This document shows, piece by piece, positions 8,527 to 17,013 of a stretch of DNA of 64,000 nucleotides (its first letter is position 1; every line of letters begins with the position of its first letter). The DNA lies in the NCBI RefSeq assembly GCF_011759705.1, contig NZ_JAAOZF010000001.1:1485152-1549151 (forward strand), in the 5' to 3' direction. Under the pieces are notes generated by a model that ran no database searches, was not told the DNA's origin, and saw only the letters and a program-made list of their open reading frames with translations. The stretch is from Microbacterium ulmi (GTDB taxonomy: Bacteria; Actinomycetota; Actinomycetes; Actinomycetales; Microbacteriaceae). The position numbers were made by a program, and so were the translations under genes.

Positions 8527-9360
8527 GTGTCAGTGACCGATCGAGTCCCCCCATCCCTGTCCGCCGATGCCCCCGAGTCGGCCGTAGCCCCCGTCCCGCC
8601 GAGCGCCGGCTTCGCACTCGTGCTCGACGGCCTCTACAAGCGCTTCGGCGACAAGGTCGCAGTCGACGGGATCAGCCTCACGGTGCCGACCGGCTCGTTC
8701 TACGGCCTCGTGGGCCCCAACGGGGCCGGCAAGACGACGACGCTCTCGATGGCGACGGGACTGCTCCTGCCCGACGCGGGCCGGGCGTTCGTCCACGGCG
8801 TCGACGTGTGGAAGGACCCCGTCGCCGCCAAGGCGATGCTCGGCAACCTCGCCGACGGCGTGAAGCTGTTCGACCGGCTCACCGGCGAGCAGCTCGTGAC
8901 CTACCACGGCCTGCTGTTCGGCCTGTCGCACGCAGAGATCGCCTCGCGCGTGCGCGACCTCCTCGCCCTCCTCGACATGACGGATGCCGCGGGCACCCTC
9001 GTCGTGGACTACTCGGCCGGCATGACGAAGAAGATCGCGCTCGCCTGCGCGCTCGTGCACGCGCCGCGGCTGCTCGTGCTCGACGAGCCGTTCGAGTCCG
9101 TCGATCCCGTCTCGGCGGCGAACATCCAGGACATCCTCGCGGGCTACGTCCGAAGCGGCGGCACCGTCATCGTCTCGAGCCACTCGATGGACCTCGTGCA
9201 GCGGATGTGCGACCACGTCGCGATCATCGCCGCGGGGCGCGTTCTCGTCGCCGGGACGGTCGACGCCGTGCGCGCCGGCGAGTCGCTGCAGGACCGATTC
9301 GTCGAGCTCGTCGGAGGTCGTCGGCACACGGAGGGACCCGAGTGGTTGCGACACTCCTGA
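8527..9360 (+). CDS. ABC transporter ATP-binding protein
   Basis: A 277-residue single ATPase domain with an unusual 25-residue Ser/Pro-rich N-terminal extension. Walker A is GPNGAGKTTT and Walker B is LLVLDEPFESVD; the signature is YSAGMTKKIALA, a non-canonical LSGGQ loop. This form is typical of ABC-2 exporters of the CcmA/DrrA kind. Either GTG 8527 or GTG 8533 could start translation (GGAG at 8524-8527 would serve the second). The permease gene overlaps the last 19 nt, so the two proteins are translationally coupled and form one exporter. Cargo is unknown. Confidence 0.88.
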   Translation: MSVTDRVPPSLSADAPESAVAPVPPSAGFALVLDGLYKRFGDKVAVDGISLTVPTGSFYGLVGPNGAGKTTTLSMATGLLLPDAGRAFVHGVDVWKDPVAAKAMLGNLADGVKLFDRLTGEQLVTYHGLLFGLSHAEIASRVRDLLALLDMTDAAGTLVVDYSAGMTKKIALACALVHAPRLLVLDEPFESVDPVSAANIQDILAGYVRSGGTVIVSSHSMDLVQRMCDHVAIIAAGRVLVAGTVDAVRAGESLQDRFVELVGGRRHTEGPEWLRHS

Positions 9361-10919
9361 GGCTGCGCTATCGCGTCCTCGGCAACCAGCTCGCGCGCAG
9401 CCCATGGCAGCTCGTCGGGTTCCTCTTCGGCGCCCTCTACGGGCTGGGCGTGCTGTTCTCGGCTCTCGCCGGGCTCGTGTTCCTCGGGTTCGGCGACGCG
9501 GCGACGGCAGGATCGGTCATCGTCGGCGTCGGCTCGCTCGTGACGCTGGGGTGGGTGCTCGGCCCTCTCATCGCGTTCGGCGTCGACACGACGCTCGACC
9601 CCGCACGGCTCGTCGTCTTCCCGATCCCGCTGAACCGGCTCCTCATCGCGCTCGCGCTCGCCGGCGTGTGCGGAGTGCCCGGGCTCGTGACGACAGTGGC
9701 CGCTCTCGGCACCCTCGCGACCTGGGTGCACTGGCCCGCCGCGGCCGTCGCCGCACTTCTCGGCATCCCGCTCGCCGTTCTGACGGCGGTCGTCGCCTCG
9801 CGCGCCGTCGCATCGCTCGCGTCGGGTCTCGGCGGCGGGCGGCGCCTGCGCGAGGCGTCCGGCGTGCTGATCTTCATTCCGCTCATCCTCGCGGGCCCGA
9901 TCGTCGCAGGTGTCGCGACGGGCTTCGCCGTCAACCTCGACACGATCCTCGTGGTCGTGCGCATCCTCGCGTGGACACCGGTCGGCGCGGCATGGGCCTT
10001 CCCCGCCGATCTCGCGACGGGAGCGTGGCCCGCTGCCGCCGCGAAGCTCGCGATCGCCGTCGCGACGCTCGCGATCGTGTGGATGCTGTGGCGCCGGTCG
10101 CTCGCCGACTCGCTCGTGCGCCCACGGCAGACCGCGGCGGCTCGCGTCGAGTCCGGCAGGATCGGATGGTTCGGGCGCGTGCCCTCCGCGCCCGCAGGCG
10201 CGGTCTTCGCACGCTCGCTCACGTACTGGGTGCGTGACCCGCGGTACCTCCGCCAGCTGATCGTCGTGCCCTTGCTCCCCGCGGTGCTCTGGTTCTACGC
10301 GCGCGACGGCGACGTCGGCTCGGCGCTCGGCTGGGCGGCTCCGCTCGTCGCCTTCGTCATCGGCATCTCGCTCTACGCGGACATCTCGTACGACGGCACG
10401 GCGTTCGCGGCTCAGCTCGCGACGGGTGTGCGCGGCTGGGCGGACCGCGTCGGACGCACGCTCGCCGCAGCGGCGATCGCCGCGCCGATCGTGCTGATCG
10501 TCGCGATCGCGCCGTTCGCGATCTGGGGAGGGTGGAGTCGTCTCCCCGGCATCCTCGGGATCTCGTTCGGCGTCCTGCTCGCCTCGTACGGAGTGTGCGC
10601 CGTCACGTCGGCATCGTTCGTGATCCCTGTGCCGGATGCGGGCGCGAACCCGTTCGCGCGGGTTCCGGGGACGACGTTCCTGCAGGGGCTCGCGTTCTTC
10701 GGCATCTGGCTCGTCGCCCTCGTGCTGTCGTCGCCGGCGATCGTCGTCGGCGCGATCGCCTACTTCACCGACGACGCCGTGCTGAGCTGGATCGCCCTCG
10801 CCGTCGGGCTCGTCGTGGGCGGCGCGGTGCTCGTCGGGGGCATCCTCGTCGGCGGACGCAGACTCGATCGCACGGGCCCCGCGCTGCTGTCGCGCCTCAA
10901 GGCGATGAAGAGCGCCTGA
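9342..10919 (+). CDS. ABC exporter permease subunit
   Basis: A 525-residue polytopic membrane protein with about 12 hydrophobic segments in two halves joined by a basic cytoplasmic loop (near residues 255-290). There is no signal peptide or motif that names a substrate. GTG 9342 is preceded by GGAGGGA at 6-nt spacing inside the upstream ATPase gene and overlaps it by 19 nt. Such large permeases paired with a CcmA-like ATPase are common in Microbacteriaceae and are annotated only as transport proteins. The 3' end converges on purC with a 16-nt gap. Confidence 0.8.
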   Translation: MVATLLRLRYRVLGNQLARSPWQLVGFLFGALYGLGVLFSALAGLVFLGFGDAATAGSVIVGVGSLVTLGWVLGPLIAFGVDTTLDPARLVVFPIPLNRLLIALALAGVCGVPGLVTTVAALGTLATWVHWPAAAVAALLGIPLAVLTAVVASRAVASLASGLGGGRRLREASGVLIFIPLILAGPIVAGVATGFAVNLDTILVVVRILAWTPVGAAWAFPADLATGAWPAAAAKLAIAVATLAIVWMLWRRSLADSLVRPRQTAAARVESGRIGWFGRVPSAPAGAVFARSLTYWVRDPRYLRQLIVVPLLPAVLWFYARDGDVGSALGWAAPLVAFVIGISLYADISYDGTAFAAQLATGVRGWADRVGRTLAAAAIAAPIVLIVAIAPFAIWGGWSRLPGILGISFGVLLASYGVCAVTSASFVIPVPDAGANPFARVPGTTFLQGLAFFGIWLVALVLSSPAIVVGAIAYFTDDAVLSWIALAVGLVVGGAVLVGGILVGGRRLDRTGPALLSRLKAMKSA

Positions 10920-10935
10920 CCGGCCGCTCGGGCGG

Positions 10936-11877
10936 TCAGTCGCCCGTGAGCCTCTCCAGGAGCTCGCGGTAGCGGGCCGCAGTGCGCTCGACGATCTCGA
11001 CGGGCAGCTCGGGCGGCGTCCCGCGCCTGTCCCAGTTCGCGGCGAGCCAGTCGCGCACGATCTGCTTGTCGAAGCTCGCCATGCGCTCGTCGGGGGTCGT
11101 GCCCGCCTGCCAGGCCGCGGCATCCCAGTACCGCGACGAGTCGCTCGTGAGCACTTCGTCCGCGAGCGTCATGACGCCGTTCTCGTCCACGCCGAACTCG
11201 AACTTCGTGTCGGCGAGGATGAGCCCTCGCGTCTCCGCCGTGCGGGCGGCCCGCCCGTAGATCTCGAGCGAGAGAGCGCGCAGCTCCTCCGCGCGCGCGG
11301 CCCCGACGAGCTCGACGGTCTGCTCGAACGAGATGTTCTCGTCGTGCTCGCCCAGGGGCGCCTTGTACGCGGGCGTGAAGATCGGCTCGGGGAGCCGGTC
11401 GCCGTTCGACAGGCCTTCGGGCAGCGGGATGCCGCACACCGTCGCGCTCTCGCGGTACTCGGCCCACCCCGACCCCGTGAGGTAGCCGCGCACGACGCAC
11501 TCGATCGGCTGCATGTCGAGGCTTCTCACGACCATCGCGCGGCCGGCCACGGCATCCGGAATCAGGCTCTGCAGGTCGTCGCGCGTGTTCGCGACGCCGT
11601 CGGCTCCGTTTGTCAGCACCTTCGCGGGTGCGAGATGGCTCGGGATGCCGCGCCCGCCGTCCGCGCCTGCGAGGCGGTCGAACCACCACAGGCTCAGGGT
11701 CGTCAGCAGCGTCCCCTTTCCCGGGATGCCGGGCGAGAGCACGTGGTCGAACGCGCTCACGCGGTCGCTCGCGACGACGAGCATGCGTCCCTCGGCTCCG
11801 TCGGCGGGCACATACAGGTCGCGCACCTTGCCGGAGTAGACGTGGCGCCAGCCGGCGAGGTCGAGGGGGGAGGTCAC
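10936..11877 (-). CDS. purC: Phosphoribosylaminoimidazole-succinocarboxamide (SAICAR) synthase
   Basis: A 313-residue enzyme of de novo purine synthesis that joins CAIR and aspartate using ATP. The family features VYSGKVRDLY, SDRVSAFDHVLSPGIPGKG, VVRGYLTGSGWAEY and the late block GLILADTKFEFGVD are all present. GTG 11877 is preferred over ATG 11886 because GATAAT (11890-11885, minus strand) ends 7 nt before it, making a leaderless message, and because the N-terminus then matches the family. It is convergent with the ABC permease and divergent from the PadR gene. Other pur genes in the window (purD, purM, purF) are scattered rather than clustered. Confidence 0.96.
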   Translation of the reverse strand: MTSPLDLAGWRHVYSGKVRDLYVPADGAEGRMLVVASDRVSAFDHVLSPGIPGKGTLLTTLSLWWFDRLAGADGGRGIPSHLAPAKVLTNGADGVANTRDDLQSLIPDAVAGRAMVVRSLDMQPIECVVRGYLTGSGWAEYRESATVCGIPLPEGLSNGDRLPEPIFTPAYKAPLGEHDENISFEQTVELVGAARAEELRALSLEIYGRAARTAETRGLILADTKFEFGVDENGVMTLADEVLTSDSSRYWDAAAWQAGTTPDERMASFDKQIVRDWLAANWDRRGTPPELPVEIVERTAARYRELLERLTGD

Positions 11878-11969
11878 GCAGACCATTATCCGCGGACCGG
11901 GCGTGCGATTGCGGCGAGGACGACGCGATCCTTCGCAGGGCGGTTGCGCCGGAGCATCCGAGGAGCGTA

Positions 11970-11985
11970 TAGTCCACATGGACTA
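11970..11985. promoter_or_regulatory. PadR operator overlapping the -10 of the padR-MFS promoter
   Basis: TAGTCCACATGGACTA is a perfect 7-bp inverted repeat around a 2-bp centre. It overlaps the -10 hexamer TATAGT (11968-11973) and ends 18 nt before the PadR start codon, so a bound repressor would block transcription of its own operon. Confidence 0.75.
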
Positions 11986-12003
11986 ATCGGAATGGAGCAC
12001 CGG

Positions 12004-12633
12004 ATGTCGGATGCCGCGGCCTCGCTGACCCCCCTCGGGGTCATCGTGCTCGGCCTCCTCGCCGAGATGGACCTGCATCCGTACGAGATGATGCGGCTCA
12101 TCCGCCAGCGCGGCGAGGATCAGGTCGTCAAGGTCACCAACGGCACCTTCTACCACACGGTGTCGCGGCTCGAACGGGACGGGCTGATCGCCGAGGTCGG
12201 CGTCGACCGCGCGGGCAACCGCCCCGAGCGCACGACGTACGCGCTGACACCGGCGGGCCGCGCCGCCGCCCAGGAATGGGTGCGCCGCGAGCTGCCGCGC
12301 TTCGATCGCCCCGAGCCGTTCCGCGTCGCGCTCGCCGAGGCGCACACGCTCGCGCGCGCAGAGGTCGTCGAGCTGCTGTCGCAGCGTCGCGTCGCGCTCG
12401 CGGCCTCCGTCGACGAGCATCGCGAGCGTCTCGCGAACGTCGTCGGACGCGGCGTCCCCCTCCAGTTCCTCGTCGAGCTCGACCGCCGCACGGCGATCCT
12501 CGGCGCCGACCTGACCTGGCTCGACGGCCTGCTCACACGCCTTGCCGACACCACGCTCGCGTGGGGCGTGGACGAGCTGCCCGACGAGGTCCTCTCCCGT
12601 CTCGCCGCCTACCGAAAGGCCCACCTCTCATGA
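12004..12633 (+). CDS. PadR family transcriptional regulator
   Basis: A 209-residue regulator. An N-terminal winged helix (about residues 8-90) contains the PadR pattern PYEMMRLIRQRG, VTNGTFYHTVSRLERDGLI and RTTYALTPAGRA. A C-terminal Vir-like helical dimerisation region follows. ATG 12004 is used because GGAG (11994-11997) is 6 nt upstream. The MFS gene starts inside its stop codon (ATGA), so the pair is one operon: a drug-responsive repressor with its efflux pump, an arrangement common in actinobacteria. The ligand is unknown. Confidence 0.92.
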   Translation: MSDAAASLTPLGVIVLGLLAEMDLHPYEMMRLIRQRGEDQVVKVTNGTFYHTVSRLERDGLIAEVGVDRAGNRPERTTYALTPAGRAAAQEWVRRELPRFDRPEPFRVALAEAHTLARAEVVELLSQRRVALAASVDEHRERLANVVGRGVPLQFLVELDRRTAILGADLTWLDGLLTRLADTTLAWGVDELPDEVLSRLAAYRKAHLS

Positions 12634-14195
12634 CCGAACAGACCGCTCGCGCCGCGGCATCCGCCCCCGAGGGCACCGCGCGCAGCCCGTGGCCCGCCCT
12701 GTGGGCGCTCGTCATCGGGTTCTTCATGATCCTCGTCGACACGACGATCGTCTCGGTCGCGAACCCCGCCATCAAGGCGGCGCTCGACCCCGACACCAGC
12801 AACCTCGACAACGTCGTGTGGGTCACATCGGCCTATCTGCTCGCCTACGCGGTGCCGCTTCTGATCACGGGACGTCTCGGCGACCGGTTCGGTCCGAAGC
12901 GGATCTACCTCATCGGTCTCGCGGTGTTCACCGTCGCATCGCTCGCGTGCGGCTTCTCCACGACACTCGTCGCCCTCATCGCCTGGCGCGCGGTCCAGGG
13001 CCTCGGCGCGGCCCTCATGACGCCGCAGACGATGGCCGTCATCACGCGCACGTTCCCCGCGAACAAGCGCGGCGCGGCGATGGGCCTGTGGGGCGCGACG
13101 GCCGGCGTCGCGACGCTCGTCGGCCCCCTCGCGGGCGGCCTGCTCGTCGACGGCTTCGGGTGGGAGTGGATCTTCTTCGTCAACATCCCCGTCGGCGTCA
13201 TCGGCTTCGTCCTGGCATGGATCCTCGTCCCGGACCTCGAGACCCACCACCACAAGTTCGACATCCTCGGGGTGCTGCTCAGCGCGCTCGCGCTGTTCCT
13301 GATCGTCTTCGGTCTGCAGGAGGGCGAGAAGTACGACTGGGGCGCGATCTGGGGGCCGATCACGGTGTGGGGGCTCATCGCGGCGGGGGTCGTCGTGCTC
13401 GGGCTGTTCATCTGGCAGCAGGCCCGCACGAAGAGCGAGCCGCTCGTGCCGATGCAGCTGTTCCGCGACCGCAACTTCTCCATCGCGAACATCGGCATCG
13501 CGACGGTCGGGTTCACCGTGACGAGCATGTCGCTGCCGATCGCGTTCTTCATCCAGATCGCGCGCGGACTCACCCCGACGCAGTCGGCGCTGCTGCTGAT
13601 CCCGCTCGCCGTGTTCTCCGGCGTGCTCGCGCCGCTCGCCGGCAAGCTCCTCGACCGGGTGGATCCGCGCGTCCTCCTCGTGCCCGGCCTCCTGCTGACC
13701 TCGCTCGCGCTGTTCTGGTACGCCGCGCTCACGAACATGGACACCCCGATCTGGATGTTCCTGCTGCCGGCCGCTCTCATCGGCATCGGCAACGCGGGGA
13801 TGTGGGGTCCGCTCGCGACCACCGCGACCCGCAACCTTCCGCCGCGCCAGGCGGGTGCGGGATCGGGCATCTACAACACGACGCGCACGATCGGCTCCGT
13901 CATCGGCTCCGCGGCGATCGCGGCGTTCATGCAGGCCCGGCTAGAGGCGAACCTCCCGGGGGCGTCCGAGCACGCGGGCGGGTTCGGCGGCGGCACGCTC
14001 CCCGACTTCGTCGCCGACGGCTTCGCGACCGCGATGTCGCAGGCGCTCCTCCTTCCCGCGTCGGTGCTGCTGCTCGGCGTCGTCGCCGTGCTGTTCATGC
14101 AGCGCCCGGCCCACCTCGGCGTGCGCGGGGCCGCAGAGACCGTGGACGTGCCCGCGGCGGAGGTGCGTCCGGCGCAGGCGCCTGCCGCGGAGTGA
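12630..14195 (+). CDS. DHA2 family (14-TM) MFS drug efflux transporter
   Basis: A 521-residue proton-driven exporter of the EmrB/QacA branch. Motif D1 (LVDTTIVSVANPAI) in TM1, motif A (GRLGDRFGPKRIYLIG) and motif C (GPLAGGLLVDGFGWEWIFFVNIPVG) are clear, and about 14 hydrophobic segments are seen. The start codon overlaps the padR stop by 4 nt, with GAAAGG about 10 nt upstream. Expression should follow relief of PadR repression by toxic compounds. The C-terminus is a short Ala/Pro/Glu-rich tail. Confidence 0.93.
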   Translation: MTEQTARAAASAPEGTARSPWPALWALVIGFFMILVDTTIVSVANPAIKAALDPDTSNLDNVVWVTSAYLLAYAVPLLITGRLGDRFGPKRIYLIGLAVFTVASLACGFSTTLVALIAWRAVQGLGAALMTPQTMAVITRTFPANKRGAAMGLWGATAGVATLVGPLAGGLLVDGFGWEWIFFVNIPVGVIGFVLAWILVPDLETHHHKFDILGVLLSALALFLIVFGLQEGEKYDWGAIWGPITVWGLIAAGVVVLGLFIWQQARTKSEPLVPMQLFRDRNFSIANIGIATVGFTVTSMSLPIAFFIQIARGLTPTQSALLLIPLAVFSGVLAPLAGKLLDRVDPRVLLVPGLLLTSLALFWYAALTNMDTPIWMFLLPAALIGIGNAGMWGPLATTATRNLPPRQAGAGSGIYNTTRTIGSVIGSAAIAAFMQARLEANLPGASEHAGGFGGGTLPDFVADGFATAMSQALLLPASVLLLGVVAVLFMQRPAHLGVRGAAETVDVPAAEVRPAQAPAAE

Positions 14196-14249
14196 CTCGC
14201 GCGTGACGACCGGCGCGGCATCCGTCCTCGCGTCGCGGGTGCGAGCGGG

Positions 14250-15521
14250 TCAGCGCTCGACGACGCCCGCCGCGATGTCGGTGCGGTACTGGCCCCCCTC
14301 GAGGCCGATCTCGCCGAGTGCCGCATACGTCCGAGAGCGCGCCTGCGCGAACGTCGTACCCAGGCCGACGACGTTGAGCACGCGGCCGCCCGTCGCGACG
14401 AGCCCGCCCTCGGACGAGGCGGTGGCCGCGTGCACGAGGTGGACGCCCTCGACGGCGGAGGCGGCATCCAGCCCCGTCAGCGCACGTCCGGTGACGGGCG
14501 ACGCAGGGTAGCCCTCGCTCGCGAGCACGACGGTGACGGCGACCGCATCGGCGAAGGCGGGACGGGGCTGGTCCTCGAGATGACCGGATGCCGCGGCCAG
14601 CAGCAGCTCGGACAGGGGGTCGACGAGCCGCGGGAGCACGACCTGCGTCTCGGGGTCGCCGAAGCGCGCGTTGAACTCGATGACCTTGACGCCCTGGTCG
14701 GTGAGGATGAGGCCGGCGTAGAGGAGTCCGATGAACGGGGTGCCCTCGGCATCCAGCTGACGGATGACCGGCTCGGCCACGTCCTTCGTCACGAGGTCGA
14801 CGAACGCGTCCTCGCCGCCGAAGTGCTCGAGCAGCCACGGCAGCGGCGAGTAGGCGCCCATGCCGCCCGTGTTGGGGCCGGCGTCGCCGTCGCCGAGACG
14901 CTTGAAGTCCTGCGCGGGGCTGAGCGGCAGCACGTGGTCGCCGTCGCTCAGGAAGAAGAGCGACACCTCCGGCCCTGAGAGGAACTCCTCGACCAGCACC
15001 GATCCGCTCGGAAGGTACGTGTCGGCGTGCGCGAGCGCCTCCGCGCGGTCGGCCGTGACGACGACCCCCTTGCCCGCGGCGAGTCCGTCGGCCTTGACGA
15101 CGTGCGGCGCACCGAGCTCGTCGAGCGCCGCCTCGACCTCGGCCCGCGTGAACGCCCGCACGGCGCGGCCCGTCGGGACGCCCGCGGCGTCCATGATCCG
15201 CTTCGCGAACGCCTTCGACCCCTCGAGCTGCGCGGCCGCCCTCCCGGGGCCGAAGACGGGGATGCCGCGCTCGCGCAGCGCGTCGGCGACACCCGCGACG
15301 AGGGGCGCCTCGGGGCCGATCACGACGAGGTCGATGTGCTGTGCGTTCGCGAAGACCGTGACGGCGCCTGGATCGTTCGGGTCGAGGGCGACGATGGTCG
15401 CATCCTGCGCGATCCCCGCGTTGCCGGGGGCCGCGAAGACCTCGTGGCCGGCCTCTTCCGAGAGCAGCGACAGGATGATGGCGTGCTCGCGCGCGCCCGA
15501 GCCGAGGACGAGGATTCTCAC
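14250..15521 (-). CDS. purD: Phosphoribosylamine-glycine ligase (GAR synthetase)
   Basis: A 423-residue ATP-grasp enzyme for the second step of purine synthesis. The N-terminal RILVLGSGAREHAI, the central VVKADGLAAGKGVVV and the ATP-grasp block GGMGAYSPLP...GLLYAGLILTD...VIEFNARFGDPETQ are all canonical. GTG 15521 is supported by the start of the family and by a TAGGCT hexamer (15533-15528, minus strand) 6 nt upstream, implying a leaderless transcript. It is divergent from the SCP-like gene with 56 nt between. Confidence 0.97.
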   Translation of the reverse strand: MRILVLGSGAREHAIILSLLSEEAGHEVFAAPGNAGIAQDATIVALDPNDPGAVTVFANAQHIDLVVIGPEAPLVAGVADALRERGIPVFGPGRAAAQLEGSKAFAKRIMDAAGVPTGRAVRAFTRAEVEAALDELGAPHVVKADGLAAGKGVVVTADRAEALAHADTYLPSGSVLVEEFLSGPEVSLFFLSDGDHVLPLSPAQDFKRLGDGDAGPNTGGMGAYSPLPWLLEHFGGEDAFVDLVTKDVAEPVIRQLDAEGTPFIGLLYAGLILTDQGVKVIEFNARFGDPETQVVLPRLVDPLSELLLAAASGHLEDQPRPAFADAVAVTVVLASEGYPASPVTGRALTGLDAASAVEGVHLVHAATASSEGGLVATGGRVLNVVGLGTTFAQARSRTYAALGEIGLEGGQYRTDIAAGVVER

Positions 15522-15577
15522 CCGCTCAGCCTAGCCGCGAGGCCCTCCCGGCCGCGGGCAGCGCCTACCGTGGAGCC

Positions 15578-15937
15578 ATGCCGAAGAAGATAGGGACCGG
15601 CGAGGGCCGCGCGGCCCTGGCCGCAGTGGCCGCGGCATCCGGCGCACCGGCCCGCGCCGAGCTCGCGACGGCCGTGCGGTATCTGCTTCAGCTGCTGGCC
15701 GAGAAGGCGCCCGGCAGCTCCGTCGAGGTGCGGGTCCCCCCGTTCGGGGCGGTGCAGGTCGTCGAGGGCCCTCGGCACACGCGCGGCACGCCGCCCAATG
15801 TCGTCGAGACCGACCCGCTCACGTGGATCGCGGTCGCGACGGGCGCCGAGCGGTGGACGGATGCCGCGGCCGCAGGCCGCATCCTCGCCTCCGGCGTGCG
15901 ATCCGACCTGTCGGACCTGCTGCCGCTGCGGCCCTGA
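15578..15937 (+). CDS. Bacterial SCP-like (sterol carrier family) protein
   Basis: A 119-residue soluble protein matching the small actinobacterial family annotated as 'sterol carrier family protein' (bacterial SCP orthologues). Typical traits are the ARAELATAVRYLLQLLAEKAPG helix, the VEVRVPPFGAVQVVEGPRHTRGTPPNVVETDP core and the TWIAVATGAERW helix. The family is usually beside pur genes, as here next to purD; its function is not established. TACCGT (15566-15571) lies 6 nt before the ATG. Its stop codon directly abuts the stop of the convergent DUF916 gene. Confidence 0.8.
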   Translation: MPKKIGTGEGRAALAAVAAASGAPARAELATAVRYLLQLLAEKAPGSSVEVRVPPFGAVQVVEGPRHTRGTPPNVVETDPLTWIAVATGAERWTDAAAAGRILASGVRSDLSDLLPLRP

Positions 15938-16948
15938 CTACGCGGCGCCCGCAGGCGACTCGTGCGTCGCCGCGACGGCGTCGACGGACCGCCGCCGCAC
16001 GAGGAGGATCGCGATCGCCGCGACCACGAGCACCGCCGCGAGCACGACGAGCAGGGTCCACGGCATGGCGAGGACTCCGAACTCGTGGATCGTGGGCTCG
16101 AGCAGCTGCGCACCGAGACCGACGGCCTCCGGCGAGACGGAGATCGCGCCCGTGATCCAGCCGAGCGGCGGGAGGGCGAGCTCGCGATGCACGTCGATCG
16201 TCGATCCGGGGATCACCTCGGGCAGGGCGGTCGCCGGAGACGCCCTGCCGAACAGGCCGAAGGGGCCTGCCGCGTCGACGACGTCCGAAGCCGTCACGAG
16301 GGTGTTGCCCGTGTTGGTGAGCCGGTAGTCGATCCGCGCGACGCCCGGCTCGAAAGGGTTCCAGGAGGGCGCATACGACGCCGTGAAGTCCTGGATCTGA
16401 GCCGACGGGGCGAGCTCGCCGTTGACGCGGACGGTCACGCGGGTCGCGAGGCGCCTGTCGACGGCGAGCACGTCGCCTTCTCCGCTCACGTGCGACGTCA
16501 CGATGCCGGCGGCGTGGTCGCCGGGTGGTGCGTCCGTGGGGACCGCGATCGTGAAGTCGACCTGCGCCTGCTGTCCGGGAGCCAGCGTGAGGAGTGTCGT
16601 GCCGACGGTCGTCCACAGGCCCGCGTCGACCGGGGGAGTCGTCCCGGCCTGAAGGTCGATCTGACCCGTGGGGGTCGTGAACGCGTCCGCGGCGTACACC
16701 GCGAGGTCGAGCGGGGACGCGCCGACGTTCGTGACGCGGAGCGCGTCGTGGATCGTCGCTCCGGCGTCGACCGTGTAGACGAAGTTTCGCCGTCCCGCGC
16801 CGTTGTCGTTGTCGACGGTCTCGAGCGTCCACCCGAGCGCCGGGGGCGTGTCGGCCGAGGCGGGGGAGGCGAGGGCGGGGGTCGCCGAGGCGAGCAGGAC
16901 GGCGGTGAGGCCCGCGAGCAGGCGGGCGGGGCGGACTCGGAGTCTCAT
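15938..16948 (-). CDS. DUF916 (WxL-interacting-like) surface protein
   Basis: A 336-residue envelope protein with a signal peptide (cleavage near ALASPASA, residues 26-33), an extracytoplasmic beta-rich region and a C-terminal membrane anchor (MPWTLLVVLAAVLVVAAIAILLV) followed by RRR. The extracellular part matches DUF916, the domain of proteins that in Firmicutes partner WxL surface proteins and help hold them on peptidoglycan. It follows the secreted HtaA gene by 65 nt on the same strand, separated by a hairpin. The pair could therefore be a surface receptor and its wall-tethering partner (inference). ATG 16948 gives the best signal peptide. Confidence 0.75.
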   Translation of the reverse strand: MRLRVRPARLLAGLTAVLLASATPALASPASADTPPALGWTLETVDNDNGAGRRNFVYTVDAGATIHDALRVTNVGASPLDLAVYAADAFTTPTGQIDLQAGTTPPVDAGLWTTVGTTLLTLAPGQQAQVDFTIAVPTDAPPGDHAAGIVTSHVSGEGDVLAVDRRLATRVTVRVNGELAPSAQIQDFTASYAPSWNPFEPGVARIDYRLTNTGNTLVTASDVVDAAGPFGLFGRASPATALPEVIPGSTIDVHRELALPPLGWITGAISVSPEAVGLGAQLLEPTIHEFGVLAMPWTLLVVLAAVLVVAAIAILLVRRRSVDAVAATHESPAGAA

Positions 16949-16970
16949 GGTGCGTCTTTCGTGCGAAGGC

Positions 16971-17002
16971 GGGGGTCCGATGCGCGATCGCACCGGACCC
17001 CC
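16971..17002 (-). terminator. Intercistronic hairpin between the HtaA and DUF916 genes
   Basis: GGGGGTCCG pairs perfectly with CGGACCCCC (16971-16979 with 16994-17002) around a loop that itself can pair (TGCG/CGCA). On the minus strand it lies just after the HtaA gene. It may lower read-through into the DUF916 gene or protect the HtaA mRNA end. Confidence 0.55.
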
Positions 17003-17013
17003 GCGGGAGCGCG

